Positions 39,159 through 50,438 are shown, counted from the first letter of the stretch. The stretch: 64,000 nt of DNA from Undibacterium sp. YM2 (GCF_009937975.1 NZ_AP018441.1:1550001-1614000); one strand, 5' to 3'. Notes: generated from the sequence alone by a model not told the origin. Translations and numbers: made by a program.

Positions 39159-41447
39159 ATGCATGCCACGCGTAAACTCTGGACTTGGCTCGCTGTCATC
39201 TGTGTTCTATCATTTACCGTCCTTGGCTGGGTGGGCACAGAAATTTACCTGACTGCGCCGCCTATTCCCAAACAAGTCGTCAGTGTTGACGGCACTGTCT
39301 TATTTTCTGAGGGGCAGGTAGGGCGCGGCCAGGAAGCCTGGCTATCTGCGGGTGGGCAGCAGCTTGGCACGGTATGGGGCCATGGCAGTTATGTCGCACC
39401 TGACTGGTCTGCTGACTGGTTGCACCGTGAATCACTGGCTCTGCTCGATATCTGGGCGCAAAAAGAGGCGCAGACATCTTATGAGCAACTTAGTCCGGGC
39501 CGCCAGGCCGAGTTGAAGGCTCGCCTCAAAGAAGAAATGCGGCGCAATACCCACGATGCCTCTGGCAATGTGATTACTGTGAGTGCAGACCGTGCCAAGG
39601 CTATACAAAGCGTGGCGCAGCATTATATGGCCTTGTTTGGCAATGATCCTTCATTGGAAAACTTGCGTGAGCAATATGCGATGAACCGAGGCAGCCTGCC
39701 AGAAATCAAGGACTTGCAAGCCTTGCCTGCATTCTTTTTCTGGTCGGCCTGGGCCGCCGCCACAGACAGACCGGGCGCGGCTGACCTCAGCTATACCAGC
39801 AACTGGCCGCATGAACCCCTGGTCAATAATACGCCGACAGCAGGTGCAGGCATCTGGTCCATCGCCAGTGTCATACTGATGATCGCGGCGATTGCGGGGA
39901 TGATTTTTTATCACTCCATCAGCAAGGAAGAGAGTGATCCCATACCTCCCAAGGCTGATCCCTTGTTTGACCTGAAGCCTACTCCTTCCATGCGGGCAAC
40001 CAGGAAATATTTCTATGTCGTCATAGGCTTGATACTGGCTCAGGTCGGCATGGGCGTGATTACTGCCCATTATGCAGTCGAAGGCCACAGCTTCTTTGGC
40101 TTTCCGCTCGCTGACATATTGCCGTTCACTGTCAGCCGCACCATACATACGCAATTTGCCGTCCTGTGGATAGCCACAGCCTGGCTGGCGACGGGCCTGT
40201 ATATTGCGCCCGCCATTTCTGGCCATGAACCTAAATTCCAGAAGCTTGGTGTCAATGTGTTGTTCTATGCCTTGCTGTTTATCGTGGTCGGCTCCACCGC
40301 ATTTGGCTGGCTGGGCAGCCTGCAGCACAAAGGCAATGAATTCAGTTTCTGGATAGGCAATCAGGGACTGGAATTCACCAGTATGGGCAGGGTCTGGCAA
40401 ATACTCCTGTTCGTCGGCCTGTTGTTCTGGGTGACCTTGCTGGGACGCGGCTTGATGCCTGCATTGAAAAAACCATCCGAGAGCCGTGGCCTGATTGCCA
40501 TGGTATTCCTGGCTGCCATGTGCATAGGCGGTTTCTATGCCACCTCACTGACCTGGGGTCCACATACCCATTACTCCATGATTGAATACTGGCGCTGGTG
40601 GCTGGTGCATCTGTGGGTAGAAGGCTTCTTTGAGGTGTTCGCTACCGCAGTGATTGCCCTGCTGTTCACCCGCCTGGGCCTGATCCGTGCAGCAACGGCG
40701 AATAGTGCAATTATCCTGGAAACCATCGTCTTCCTGTTTGGTGGCATCCTGGGGACTTTGCATCACCTGTATTTCACCGGCACCCCCACTTTTGTCATTG
40801 CCATTGGTGCCATGTTCTCTGCGCTTGAAGTTGTGCCGCTGGCCATGATAGGTGTTGAGGCTTTCCGTAACTACCAGCGCTCAAAAGCGGCAGCCTGGGT
40901 GCAGGCCTACAAGTGGTCGATACTGTGCTTTATTGCTGTTGGTTTCTGGAACACTGTTGGCGCGGGTTTGCTGGGCTTTTCCATCAACACCCCTATTGCC
41001 CTGTACTACATGCAAGGCTTGAATATGACAGCTGCGCACGGCCATGCTGCCTTGTTTGGCGTGTATGGCATGCTGGGTATAGGTTTGCTGCTGTTCTGCC
41101 TCAGAGGCTTGTCTGAGCGAGCGCTGTGGTCCGATAAATTGTTGCAGGCAATGTTCTGGCTGCTCAATATAGGGTTGGCAATGATGGTGTTCATGTCGTT
41201 GGTACCTGCCGGGATTTACCAGGCCGTGGCAAGCATCAGCAAGGGTATGTGGTATGCACGTTCACCCGAGGTCATCCATTCACACTTTATGGAAACCCTG
41301 GTCTGGTTGCGGGTTCCTGGTGACGTCGTGTTTTCTGTTGGTGTCGTCTGCCTGGCTATATTTGCCTTGCGCCTGCTGATAGGCAAAAAGCGCACGCAGG
41401 CAAGTGCGCTTGATATGACTTATGCCAAGGCTTCCGGCAAGCTCTAG
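39159..41447 (+). CDS. norB: Quinol-dependent nitric oxide reductase (qNOR)
   Basis: A 762-residue inner-membrane enzyme that reduces 2 NO to N2O with electrons from quinol. An N-terminal helix and the large periplasmic cytochrome-like domain (about 35-225, with RGQEAWLSAGGQQLGTVWGHG) distinguish qNOR from the short cNOR subunit. The catalytic core of the heme-copper oxidase type follows, with ligand histidines in TIHTQFAVLWIA, HLWVEGFFEVF, LGTLHHLYFTG and AAHGHAALFGVYG, and the FeB-site glutamates in the VEGFFE segment. AAGGA precedes the ATG. Upstream are FNR- and NsrR-type sites; downstream are DUF2249 and cupin genes on the same strand. Confidence 0.96.
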   Translation: MHATRKLWTWLAVICVLSFTVLGWVGTEIYLTAPPIPKQVVSVDGTVLFSEGQVGRGQEAWLSAGGQQLGTVWGHGSYVAPDWSADWLHRESLALLDIWAQKEAQTSYEQLSPGRQAELKARLKEEMRRNTHDASGNVITVSADRAKAIQSVAQHYMALFGNDPSLENLREQYAMNRGSLPEIKDLQALPAFFFWSAWAAATDRPGAADLSYTSNWPHEPLVNNTPTAGAGIWSIASVILMIAAIAGMIFYHSISKEESDPIPPKADPLFDLKPTPSMRATRKYFYVVIGLILAQVGMGVITAHYAVEGHSFFGFPLADILPFTVSRTIHTQFAVLWIATAWLATGLYIAPAISGHEPKFQKLGVNVLFYALLFIVVGSTAFGWLGSLQHKGNEFSFWIGNQGLEFTSMGRVWQILLFVGLLFWVTLLGRGLMPALKKPSESRGLIAMVFLAAMCIGGFYATSLTWGPHTHYSMIEYWRWWLVHLWVEGFFEVFATAVIALLFTRLGLIRAATANSAIILETIVFLFGGILGTLHHLYFTGTPTFVIAIGAMFSALEVVPLAMIGVEAFRNYQRSKAAAWVQAYKWSILCFIAVGFWNTVGAGLLGFSINTPIALYYMQGLNMTAAHGHAALFGVYGMLGIGLLLFCLRGLSERALWSDKLLQAMFWLLNIGLAMMVFMSLVPAGIYQAVASISKGMWYARSPEVIHSHFMETLVWLRVPGDVVFSVGVVCLAIFALRLLIGKKRTQASALDMTYAKASGKL

Positions 41448-41526
41448 TTATTTATTCAGGGGAGGGTAGAAATTACTCTCCCTGTGTTTTCTGCTTATTT
41501 TCATCTATATTAAAAGGAGTTTCATC

Positions 41527-41790
41527 ATGGCTCATGATTGTTCTATTCCCGTTTTGGCCGATGGCGTATATGAATTCGATGCACGTGGAGTTGCCAAGCG
41601 TTTTCGCCATGCCGCAATCTTTGGCGCCCTGTCAGCATTAAGGCCGGGAGAAACCATGCGATTTTGCAATGACCATAATCCCTTGCCCTTGCTCGCTCAG
41701 ATCGCACAACATTTTGGTACGGGTGTAAAAGTGGCCTATGTTTCGCAAGAGCCTGGTGAAATCATTATTGATTTTCATGTGGCGACATAA
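41527..41790 (+). CDS. DUF2249 domain-containing protein
   Basis: An 87-residue protein of the DUF2249 family (YEFDARGVAKRFRHAAIFGALSALRPGE, then FCNDHNPLPLLAQI), a TusA-like fold. Such proteins are common in nitrate/NO respiration clusters, sometimes fused to hemerythrin; a role in NO or redox stress is inferred. It has an excellent AAAAGGAG ribosome binding site and follows norB after 79 bases without a clear terminator between them. Confidence 0.88.
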   Translation: MAHDCSIPVLADGVYEFDARGVAKRFRHAAIFGALSALRPGETMRFCNDHNPLPLLAQIAQHFGTGVKVAYVSQEPGEIIIDFHVAT

Positions 41791-41840
41791 TTCTGTGCTG
41801 CTCACGCCGTCAAATCTGATTGCACTAAAGGAGAGATAAC

Positions 41841-42179
41841 ATGGCCATGCCACATTTGCGCTCAGGAGAAATGGCTAATTTGTTGTTGCCTGAGGCGCAA
41901 TTACTGACAGTGCCAGCGCACGCCTTGTTTAAAGACGAGCATCTGGAAGTCATACGCATGCATCTGGCGCAGGGCAGGAGCCTGCCTTCACATCATGTTC
42001 AGGGGCCTATCACCATACAATGCCTGAGTGGTGAGGTACAAATCGAGCTACAGGCTGGACCCAGGATCATGCATGCAGGCGATCTGCTGTATCTGGAGGC
42101 TGGTTTGCCGCATGCGGTAACGGCGCTCAGCGAGACTTCTTTTTTGGTGACGATAGTATTGTTGAAAGTCGCAAGCTAG
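41841..42179 (+). CDS. Small cupin-domain protein
   Basis: A 112-residue single-domain cupin: HHVQGPITIQCLSGEVQIEL supplies motif 1 and GDLLYLEAGLPHAVTA motif 2, with HH, E and H as potential metal ligands. No enzyme activity can be assigned. The ribosome binding site AAAGGAGA is strong. It is the last gene of the norB - DUF2249 - cupin unit, followed by a shared terminator; similar cupins occur in other NO-response clusters. Confidence 0.82.
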   Translation: MAMPHLRSGEMANLLLPEAQLLTVPAHALFKDEHLEVIRMHLAQGRSLPSHHVQGPITIQCLSGEVQIELQAGPRIMHAGDLLYLEAGLPHAVTALSETSFLVTIVLLKVAS

Positions 42180-42197
42180 CAAATCAATGAGCAAAAA

Positions 42198-42225
42198 AAA
42201 GCCGTCACAAAAGTGACGGCTTTTT
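42198..42225. terminator. Bidirectional terminator between cupin gene and rho
   Basis: AAAGCCGTCAC and GTGACGGCTTT form an 11-bp perfect stem with a four-base loop, with A8 on the left and T5 on the right, so it terminates both converging transcripts. Confidence 0.92.
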
Positions 42226-42246
42226 AGCCTGAAAACAGGAGGGGGA

Positions 42247-43509
42247 TTAACCGCCCCTGCGCATCATTTCAAAAAACTCTGCGTTGTTTTTCGTGGCTTT
42301 CATCTTGTCGAGGATGAACTCCATCGCTTCGATTTCGTCCATGCTATACAGCAACTTGCGCAAGATCCAGATCTTTTGCAACTGATCCGGTTTGATCAGC
42401 AATTCTTCACGACGGGTACCGGATTTGTTCAGGTTGATGGCTGGATAGACGCGTTTTTCAGCAAGGCGGCGTTCCAGATGGACTTCCATATTGCCCGTGC
42501 CTTTGAACTCTTCATAGATCACATCATCCATGCGGCTGCCGGTTTCGATCAGGGCTGTCGCGATGATGGTCAGTGAGCCGCCTTCTTCTACATTACGTGC
42601 TGCACCGAAGAAGCGTTTTGGGCGTTGCAGTGCGTTTGCATCCACACCACCAGTCAATACCTTGCCGGATGCAGGGATGACGGTATTGTAAGCACGTGCC
42701 AGACGGGTGATGGAATCCAGCAGGATGACCACGTCTTTTTTCATTTCAACCAGGCGTTTGGCTTTTTCCAGCACCATTTCAGCAACTTGTACGTGACGGG
42801 TGGCTGGTTCATCGAAAGTCGATGCGACCACTTCACCGCGTACTGAACGCTGCATCTCGGTTACTTCTTCCGGACGTTCGTCGATCAGCAAAACGATCAA
42901 AGTAACGTCAGGGTGATTGGTGGTAATCGCGTGTGCCACGTGTTGCAGCATGACGGACTTACCGGATTTTGGCGACGCTACCAGCAAACCACGTTGACCA
43001 CGGCCTATAGGGGCGATCATGTCGATGATGCGGCCGGTGGTATTTTCTTCGCCGCGCATCTCGCGTTCCAAGGTCAATACCTTGTTCGGGTGCAGCGGTG
43101 TCAGGTTTTCAAACAGGATGCGGTGCTTGGAGGCTTCTGGCGATTCGCCGTTGACCTTGTCCACCTTCACCAATGCAAAATAGCGTTCACCGTCTTTGGG
43201 TGTGCGCACTTCACCTTCGATAGAGTCGCCAGTATGCAGATTGAAACGGCGGATTTGCGAAGGAGAGATATAGATATCGTCAGTCGAGGCCATGTAGCTG
43301 GCATCTGGCGAGCGCAGGAAGCCAAAGCCGTCGGGCAATACTTCTAGGGCGCCATCGCCAAAAATTTGTTCGCCTGCTTTTGCACGTTTTTTGAGGATCG
43401 CGAACATCAATTCCTGCTTGCGCATACGCGCTGCGTTATCGATATCGAGTCCTATGGCCATTTCCAATAATGCGGATACGTGTAAGGCCTTTAATTCAGA
43501 TAGATGCAT
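42247..43509 (-). CDS. rho: Transcription termination factor Rho
   Basis: A 420-residue RNA-dependent hexameric ATPase ending transcription. The N-terminal Rho domain begins [18 protein letters not shown]; the RNA-binding cold-shock-like domain has [22 protein letters not shown]; Walker A is SPKSGKSV, followed by [12 protein letters not shown] and the Q/R loops. The length and motifs are those of a normal housekeeping Rho. The leader of about 240 bases to trxA has room for the Rho autoregulation seen elsewhere, but no specific element was recognised. trxA upstream in the same direction is the usual neighbour. Confidence 0.98.
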   Translation of the reverse strand: MHLSELKALHVSALLEMAIGLDIDNAARMRKQELMFAILKKRAKAGEQIFGDGALEVLPDGFGFLRSPDASYMASTDDIYISPSQIRRFNLHTGDSIEGEVRTPKDGERYFALVKVDKVNGESPEASKHRILFENLTPLHPNKVLTLEREMRGEENTTGRIIDMIAPIGRGQRGLLVASPKSGKSVMLQHVAHAITTNHPDVTLIVLLIDERPEEVTEMQRSVRGEVVASTFDEPATRHVQVAEMVLEKAKRLVEMKKDVVILLDSITRLARAYNTVIPASGKVLTGGVDANALQRPKRFFGAARNVEEGGSLTIIATALIETGSRMDDVIYEEFKGTGNMEVHLERRLAEKRVYPAINLNKSGTRREELLIKPDQLQKIWILRKLLYSMDEIEAMEFILDKMKATKNNAEFFEMMRRGG

Positions 43510-43753
43510 GGTGAGTGTCCCGGGATGGGATTATGGGGTGGGGGAGTGAACGGAGGAACTACGGATTAAACAGGATAGAAAGAATTTCTGTCTCGGTTTT
43601 CGTTTTATTTAATTTTACTTAAAATTGGGCTGAATCAGCATGCCTTGAATGGTGGCTATCAACTAACCGGCAAGCAAGGCAGCTTGTCTCTGTTTTAAAG
43701 CTGCAAACAAGCTTGTTATTTGCAACTTTAAAGTTTCAGACCGCAATAATACC

Positions 43754-44080
43754 TTAAATATTACTGTCAATGAAAGAGATTAATTGGCCTTTTGCCAATG
43801 CACCTACTTTTTGTGCGGCAGCACTACCATTTTTGAACAGGATCAGGGTAGGGATACCACGGATACCGAACTTGGCAGGAACTGCCTGGTTGGCATCGAC
43901 GTCCATCTTGGCAACGACGATCTTGCCATTATATTCTTTGGCAACTTCTTCCAGTATGGGGGCAATCATTTTGCAAGGGCCACACCATTCAGCCCAAAAA
44001 TCGACCAATACTGGTACGTCAGATTTCAATACGTCTGCTTCGAATGAAGCATCGCTTACATATTTGATGTTTTCGCTCAT
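43754..44080 (-). CDS. trxA: Thioredoxin 1
   Basis: A 108-residue thioredoxin with the redox active site WCGPC (residues 31-35 within [15 protein letters not shown]) and the cis-proline in GIRGIPTL. It reduces protein disulfides in the cytoplasm. ATG 44080 ([10 protein letters not shown]) is chosen because GAGGA lies nine bases before it; the longer frame to 44125 adds an unconserved leader. trxA-rho is a conserved order. Confidence 0.97.
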   Translation of the reverse strand: MSENIKYVSDASFEADVLKSDVPVLVDFWAEWCGPCKMIAPILEEVAKEYNGKIVVAKMDVDANQAVPAKFGIRGIPTLILFKNGSAAAQKVGALAKGQLISFIDSNI

Positions 44081-44356
44081 GGAATCCTCAACGAGAGGGG
44101 AAAAATTAAGGGGTAACAGCGCCACTGAATGTCGGTATTTTGGGACAGCGCCGCATTCTGGTTTGAATCTGGGGTGATAATCACGAATTCAATGGTGTTG
44201 AACAGTGCAGCACCGTGACTAAAACAAAATGAGTCAGGCGTGGTCAGCTATGCGGTAGATAATAACCTATTTTTTAGAAAAGTGTGATGCCTGCCTCCAA
44301 AATGCCGGAGCCGTCGCATAGTATACTTGCTCTACAGGCAAAACCACTAATCCTTG

Positions 44357-47107
44357 ATGCTACATAATCCCCAACTGATACCTGCTGGCCCCCTCTTCTG
44401 GCAACAGACTGCCCGGGCTTTTTTGCGCGCTGCCAAAGAGCAGGGCTGGGGGCGAGAGCAAGAGCGGGATTTTTCCGGCGTAAGGGTGATCGTGCCTACT
44501 TATCAGCACGCCCATCTCCTGTTAAGGGCATTGGGGACAGTATTGCAGGGTAATTTTATCCCGCCACGCATACAAACCCTGTTTGCCTTGCTGGAAATGC
44601 AGGCACCGGATGCTGCACTGCAAAATAATGCCGGTGGTGATGCCAGTGAAAGACTGATGGGGCTATATGCTGAATTGCGGCAACATCCCTGGTTAAAGAA
44701 ATTATTTGGTGCGCGCCGCAATACTGACTTGTTACCCCTGGCACAGACCCTGCTGACTTTATCCGATGAATTGACGGCTGTGTTATTGCCTACCGTAGGC
44801 AAGGATAAAAGCAAACTGGAAAAAGACTGGCAGGCCGCGCTGGCGCAATTGCCTGCGCCTGCGCAAGCCCTTTTATCAGAAGAAACACAACTGGTATGGT
44901 CAGTCTGGCAGAGTCAGCTCGATGGTAATGACCCGCAGGTAAAGCGCTATGCACAGTTATTGCAAATTGCTGCTCAGGCCAGTGAACCTTTGCTGTGGAT
45001 AGCCCCAACCTTGCCCAACCCCATGGAAAATGCATTTCTGCATGCCTGGGCAAAGAAGCAAAGCGTATTGCAAATCAGTCTGGACTGGCGTGCGCATACC
45101 TTGCCGCAGCCTTATTACCATGCCTGGCCGGGTTTGCAGGATGCAGGCAGCCAGCATCAGCAGGCGCTGACTGAGTATGTAGCGACATCTCACATACGCC
45201 TGTGCCGCGCCACGTCGCTCGAAGATGAGGCGGTACAGGGTGCACAAACCATCATCAACTGGTTGCAGGGCGGCAAGCAAAGTGTGGCTGTGGTGGCGCA
45301 AGACCGCGTCGTATCGCGCCGCATGCGCGCCTTGCTGGAACGCGCACAGATCATGGTGGCTGATGAAACAGGCTGGAAGCTATCTACCACACGTGCTGCG
45401 GCAGCCATTGCCGCCTGGTTGGAAGTGGTGACGACGCGGGCCGATACCATGGCCTTGCTGGATTTCTTGAAGTCACCTTACCTGCTGTGGAAAGACCCGG
45501 ATAATAGTGAACCCGAGCAAGATGCCATCGCTGCCAAGGCCGACATCGTCATGCGCATAGAGTTGGTCTTGCGCCGCGCCAATGTGCTGGGTGGCTGGGA
45601 ATCGGTATTGGCTGCACTGGATGCGGGCAAGGATACCGGGGCAGCCAGCCGCTGGATCAGGTCCATGTCCAGGCAGGCTGGCAATTTCACCGGCAGGCGC
45701 AGCTTGTCTGAATGGAGTGCATTAAGCCTGCAGGTGTTCTTTGATCTCTCCATGTTCAATGCCTTCCAGGCAGACCCGGCGGGCGCGCAAATCATACAAT
45801 TGCTACAGAAATTGCAGCTTGCCTGTGCGGACTTGAAAACCCCATTCACCTTTGCTGAATGGCGTGCCCTGATGAATCTGCAACTGGAGAGTACCGCATT
45901 TGTGTTCGCACATACCGACAAGCGCGTGGTCATGTTGCCGCTGAATGGCGCACGCCTGCGTCCCTTTGATGCGGTGTTATTGGTCGGTGCGGATGCGTCA
46001 CACCTGCCATCGCAAGCCAGCGAGATTTTGTTTTTTGCAAATGCAGTCAGGCGTGAATGTGGTTTGGAAACCCGCGAATCACGCCAGCAACAGCAATTGC
46101 GTGATTTTGCCGAACTCTTGCTGAGTAATACTGACATCGTTTTATCCTGGCAGGGCAGCCTGAATGGCGAACATAATCCCGTCAGCCCCTGGCTGGAACA
46201 ACTGGGTCTGACGCTGGAACGCACCCAGCAAGGTGTGCTGGACAGTCATCCTTTGGATTTGCCGATCAGGACCATGCAAGTCAGCACCCAGCACATGCCC
46301 ACGCCCTCTGCCGCTGCGCTGTTGCCAGAGACTTTATCCGCCAGTGCCTATACAAGCCTGGTGGTGTGCCCTTACCAGTTTTTTGCCGGGCGCATGCTGG
46401 GTTTGAGTGCGCTGGATGAGCTGTCAGGCATGCCTGAAAAACGTGACTATGGCGACTGGCTGCATGCCATCCTCAAGCGTTACCATGAGGAATTGAAAGC
46501 TGCTCAAGTCAGTCAGCCTGGCGTGGATAAAGAAGCTTTGCTGCGCAATATCTCTGCTGATTTTTTTGCCGATGTCTTGCAAAAAAGCCCGGCGGCACTA
46601 GCTTATAGCGTGCGCTGGGATAAAGTCATTCCTGCCTATGTCGCCTGGATGCAGGCGCATGAAGAAGCTGGCTGGCAGTTCGACATGGGTGAAATCAAGA
46701 ATGAAAAGACGCTGGAATGGCAGGGCGGCCAGATCATGCTGAAAGGTCGTATAGACCGCATAGACAGAAATACGAATGGCGAAGTGGCCGTACTCGATTA
46801 CAAGACTAAAAATTTGATGGACCTGCGCAGGAGACTCAAGGAGGGAGAAGATCATCAACTGCCGTTTTATGGCTTGCTGACAGATTTGCCTGTCAGCTCA
46901 GGCAATTATGTGGCGCTGGAACTGAGCCAGGGCAAGGCTGGTGATGTCGCTGCTGACGATTTTGAACGCTGGGTTTCAGAACTGGCACTGGCGATTAAAG
47001 CCAGCATGTCTGCGATACAGAAAGGTGCGAGCTTGCCAGCCCATGGTGTAGAAGCAAATTGCCAGTATTGTGAAATGCGTGGCCTGTGTCGCAAGGGGGC
47101 TTGGTGA
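44357..47107 (+). CDS. AddB-like Fe-S nuclease (PD-(D/E)XK, TIGR03623 type)
   Basis: A 916-residue partner of the helicase-nuclease encoded next. The C-terminal nuclease has GRIDRIDRN followed by LDYKT; the Fe-S cluster cysteines are one in VVCPYQFFAGRML (about residue 674) and three in CQYCEMRGLC at the end, the AddB layout. AddAB-type complexes resect double-strand ends for RecA-dependent repair. The ATG at 44357 follows a TTG that is also in frame; ATG is preferred. The stop TGA shares its A with the ATG of the next gene (TGATG), so the two proteins are made in a coupled way. Confidence 0.87.
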   Translation: MLHNPQLIPAGPLFWQQTARAFLRAAKEQGWGREQERDFSGVRVIVPTYQHAHLLLRALGTVLQGNFIPPRIQTLFALLEMQAPDAALQNNAGGDASERLMGLYAELRQHPWLKKLFGARRNTDLLPLAQTLLTLSDELTAVLLPTVGKDKSKLEKDWQAALAQLPAPAQALLSEETQLVWSVWQSQLDGNDPQVKRYAQLLQIAAQASEPLLWIAPTLPNPMENAFLHAWAKKQSVLQISLDWRAHTLPQPYYHAWPGLQDAGSQHQQALTEYVATSHIRLCRATSLEDEAVQGAQTIINWLQGGKQSVAVVAQDRVVSRRMRALLERAQIMVADETGWKLSTTRAAAAIAAWLEVVTTRADTMALLDFLKSPYLLWKDPDNSEPEQDAIAAKADIVMRIELVLRRANVLGGWESVLAALDAGKDTGAASRWIRSMSRQAGNFTGRRSLSEWSALSLQVFFDLSMFNAFQADPAGAQIIQLLQKLQLACADLKTPFTFAEWRALMNLQLESTAFVFAHTDKRVVMLPLNGARLRPFDAVLLVGADASHLPSQASEILFFANAVRRECGLETRESRQQQQLRDFAELLLSNTDIVLSWQGSLNGEHNPVSPWLEQLGLTLERTQQGVLDSHPLDLPIRTMQVSTQHMPTPSAAALLPETLSASAYTSLVVCPYQFFAGRMLGLSALDELSGMPEKRDYGDWLHAILKRYHEELKAAQVSQPGVDKEALLRNISADFFADVLQKSPAALAYSVRWDKVIPAYVAWMQAHEEAGWQFDMGEIKNEKTLEWQGGQIMLKGRIDRIDRNTNGEVAVLDYKTKNLMDLRRRLKEGEDHQLPFYGLLTDLPVSSGNYVALELSQGKAGDVAADDFERWVSELALAIKASMSAIQKGASLPAHGVEANCQYCEMRGLCRKGAW

Positions 47108-50100
47108 TGACTGAGTCCATGCAGGCCCCTCAATACTCGCAGGCTTATGAAGTCAATGGCCAGGCTGTCAGCCATGCCCACTTCACGGCAACCGCATGTG
47201 ACCCGCGCCATAGCGTTGTCGTCGAGGCTTGTGCTGGCAGTGGCAAGACCTGGCTGCTGGTGTCGCGCATGTTGCGCCTCTTGCTGGCTGGGGCCGAACC
47301 GGCAGAATTATTGGCGATTACCTTTACCCGCAAGGCTGCTCAGGAAATGCGCGAACGCCTCATGGATTTGCTGCATGAACTGGCGCTGACAGATATCGCC
47401 CATGTGCGGCAATTGCTGACTGAGCGCGGCATAGCCGAAGCTGACTTGCAGAATGTCATCCCGCTGGCACGTGGCTTGTATGAAAAGGTCTTGTCCAGCC
47501 CGCAATCGCTATCATTGGATACCTTCCATAGCTGGTTTGGCCGCCTGATACAACTGGCACCGCTGGCATCTGGCGTGCCGCATGGCTTTACGCTTGTCGA
47601 GGCCAGTGGCGACATACAGCGCGAAGCCTATGGCCAGCTCATGCAGATGCTGGCTCAGGAAGAGCATGCCAACATCAAGGAAGCACTGCTGTTCCTGTAT
47701 CAGGAAATTGGTGACTTCAATGCCCGCGAAATGCTGGAAGCCTTTCTCGACAAGCGGGCCGAGTGGTGGGCCAGCAACCAGCAAATTGAACTAGGTGGCC
47801 CGCTGGACTGGTTGCGTGATTTATGCGGCGCAGACCTGTATCAGGATGCACGGCTCAGCATCTGGGAAGATGCCCAGCTATATCAGCGCATTGCCCACAT
47901 GGCCCTGGTATTGGGACAGGGTTCAAAAAATAACCAGGCCAATGCCAATAAGATAGAGCAAGGCCTGACAGATGGCCCCAGCCTGGATGCCTTTGCCATG
48001 ATTTGTGATGGCTTCATCAATGGGCAAGGCAATATCCGCTCACACAATGTCAAGGTCAGGGCGCTGATCACATCCATAGAAAAACATCTGGGCCTGGACC
48101 AGATCAATGCCTTTGAAGATGAATGTGACGCGATAGTGCAGGCACTGCAGCAACTGCAAAAACGCAGCGCCGAAAAATTGGTCATGCAAGTCAATGAAGC
48201 CCTGTTTGCTGTCGGCACAGCTTATCTTGAATGCTACCAAGGCCTGAAGGCTGACCAAAGGGTATTTGATTTTGCTGACCTCGAATGGCAGGCATATAGA
48301 CTGCTCAGTAATGAAGAATATGCAGCCTACCTGCATAGCCGTCTCGATGCACGTTACAAACATATCTTGCTGGATGAATTCCAGGATACCAACCCCTTGC
48401 AATGGGGCATAGTGCAAGCCTGGCTGGAAGCCTATGGGGATGATGGTGCCAAGCCCAGTGTGTTTGTAGTGGGTGACCCCAAACAGTCTATTTATCGTTT
48501 TCGTCGTGCCGAACCCAGGGTGTTTACCGCTGCACAAAATATGCTGGCAGCGCAGGGAGCAAGGGTGTTGCGCACCAACCAGACGCGCAGGAATGCACCC
48601 GCGATTGTTGATGTACTCAATGTCAGCATGCATGGCAACCCTTTGTTTCATGCACAGACGACAGCTTCTGATGCAGATGGTGCAGTCTGGCGTTTGCCAT
48701 TGATAGGCATGGCCGCGCCCATTGATCTTGAAGAGGCAGGCGAAGAAGAAGCTGCGCCTTCACGTTTCCCTCTGCGTAATCCGCTGACAACTCCGCTTGA
48801 AGAAGCAGAAAACCAGCAACGCTATGAAGAGGGCAGGCAAGTCGCGCAGGCTTTGCTGGGCATACGCGCCGGACAGGGCTTGGAGAGCTTTCAATGGAGT
48901 GAGGTGATGTTGCTGGTCAAGCGCCGCACGCATTTGTCTGCCTATGAAAAAGCCTTGCGCGAAGCAGGCATCCCATTCGTGTCCAGTCGTCGTGGCGGCT
49001 TGCTGGATGCGCTGGAAGTGCTGGATTTGATCGCACTATTAAATTTCCTGATGACGCCAGGCGACAACCGTGCATTGGCGCATGTGTTAAAGTCGCCCAT
49101 CATGGCAGCCAGTGATGAGGATCTGATTGCGCTGGCCATGCGCGATGAAGCGACCTGGTGGAAGCGTCTGCAAACCTTGACTTTGGACTTGGCCTCGACG
49201 GAAGATGATTCTTGTCCAGTTCTGCAACGCGCCGCCAGCTTGCTGCAGCAATGGATGGAGGCATCTTATTATTTGCCCGTGCATGATTTGCTGGACCGCA
49301 TCCTGCATCAAGGCGAGGTCTTGCAGCGCTATGCGCAAGCGTCGTCAGTTGCCCAGCGTAGCCAGGTCATGGGCAATATCCATAGTTTTACTGAACTGGC
49401 TTTGAATCTGGATGCCGGGCGTTACCCCAGTTTGCCCAAATTTATCGCTGCCCTGAGCGCCTTGCGCCGCGGCGGTGACAGTGACGCCCCCGATGAATCT
49501 GCAGTTGATAGCGCGGCTGACGCTGTACGTATATTGACCATCCACAGTGCCAAGGGGCTGGAGGCAAAGATCGTCGTCATGCTGGACGCCAATCACAGTG
49601 AATCCATGAAAGACAGGATAGGTGTCTTGTGCCAGTGGCCCTTGCAAGCGGGTGAAGAAAGGCATTTTTCTGTCTTTGGCAAAAAAGACCAGCGCGGCGC
49701 TGCGCGTGACCGGTTTTTTGCGCAGGAAGAAGCCCAGGCCACGCAAGAAAACTGGAATCTCCTATATGTCGCCATCACCCGTGCCAAGCAGATATTGATA
49801 CTTAGCGGTGTACAGAGCGGGAAAAAGCAATTAGCGCCCAGTTGGTATGGCTATCTCGATCATGTAGAAGAAAAATTACCGGCTGCGGCTAATATTGAGA
49901 ATGAAATACAGCAGCATCAGTCGTTCAGTATGGCAGTATTTGACCCCCTGCCATGCCTGCAGAAGAGCTGGTACTGGAAGTGAGCAGTGATGAACAATTG
50001 GAAGGTATAGCCCTGCATACCCTGATGGAGCGTTTGAGCAATAACGCAAAGAGCTGGCCCATTGCAGTGCCAGATGTTGAGACTATCGCAGTCTGGTTGC

Positions 50101-50438
50101 CTTGTTCCAGCACTGTGGCGATGGCAATACGCAAACAGGCTGAGTGTATATTCAGTAATTCTGCATTGCAGAAATTTTATGAGCCTGCCGCTTATGTATA
50201 TGCGCGCAATGAAATGGATGTGCTGGTCGAGAAAAAATTATTGCGCCTGGACAGGGTTGTGGTTTTTTCGCATGAAGTCTGGGTATTGGATTACAAACGT
50301 CAGCTTTTACCTGGTCAGGAAACAGGCTATCGCCAGCAGTTGCAGGATTATGTATTGGCCTTAAAGCAGGTATTTTCTGGTAAAACTGTCCATGCTGCAC
50401 TTATTTTGAGCGATGGCAGCCTGATAGACATGCTCTGA
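47107..50438 (+). pseudogene. AddA-like UvrD-type helicase-nuclease, frameshifted before the nuclease domain
   Basis: The helicase part is complete: Walker A EACAGSGKT at about residue 40, LLDEFQDTNPLQW (Walker B), VGDPKQSIYRFR, and TIHSAKGLEAKIV in the C-terminal motor. The frame then ends at 49983 in PLPCLQKSWYWK. The next frame, open to 50438, contains the missing AddA nuclease end (LRLDRVVV...VWVLDYKRQ...QLQDYVLAL). One extra C in the C5 run 49944-49948 joins them as FDPPAMPAEE, giving about 1110 residues. If the shift is real the protein is a helicase without nuclease; an assembly error is at least as likely because all other parts are intact. Confidence 0.85.
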
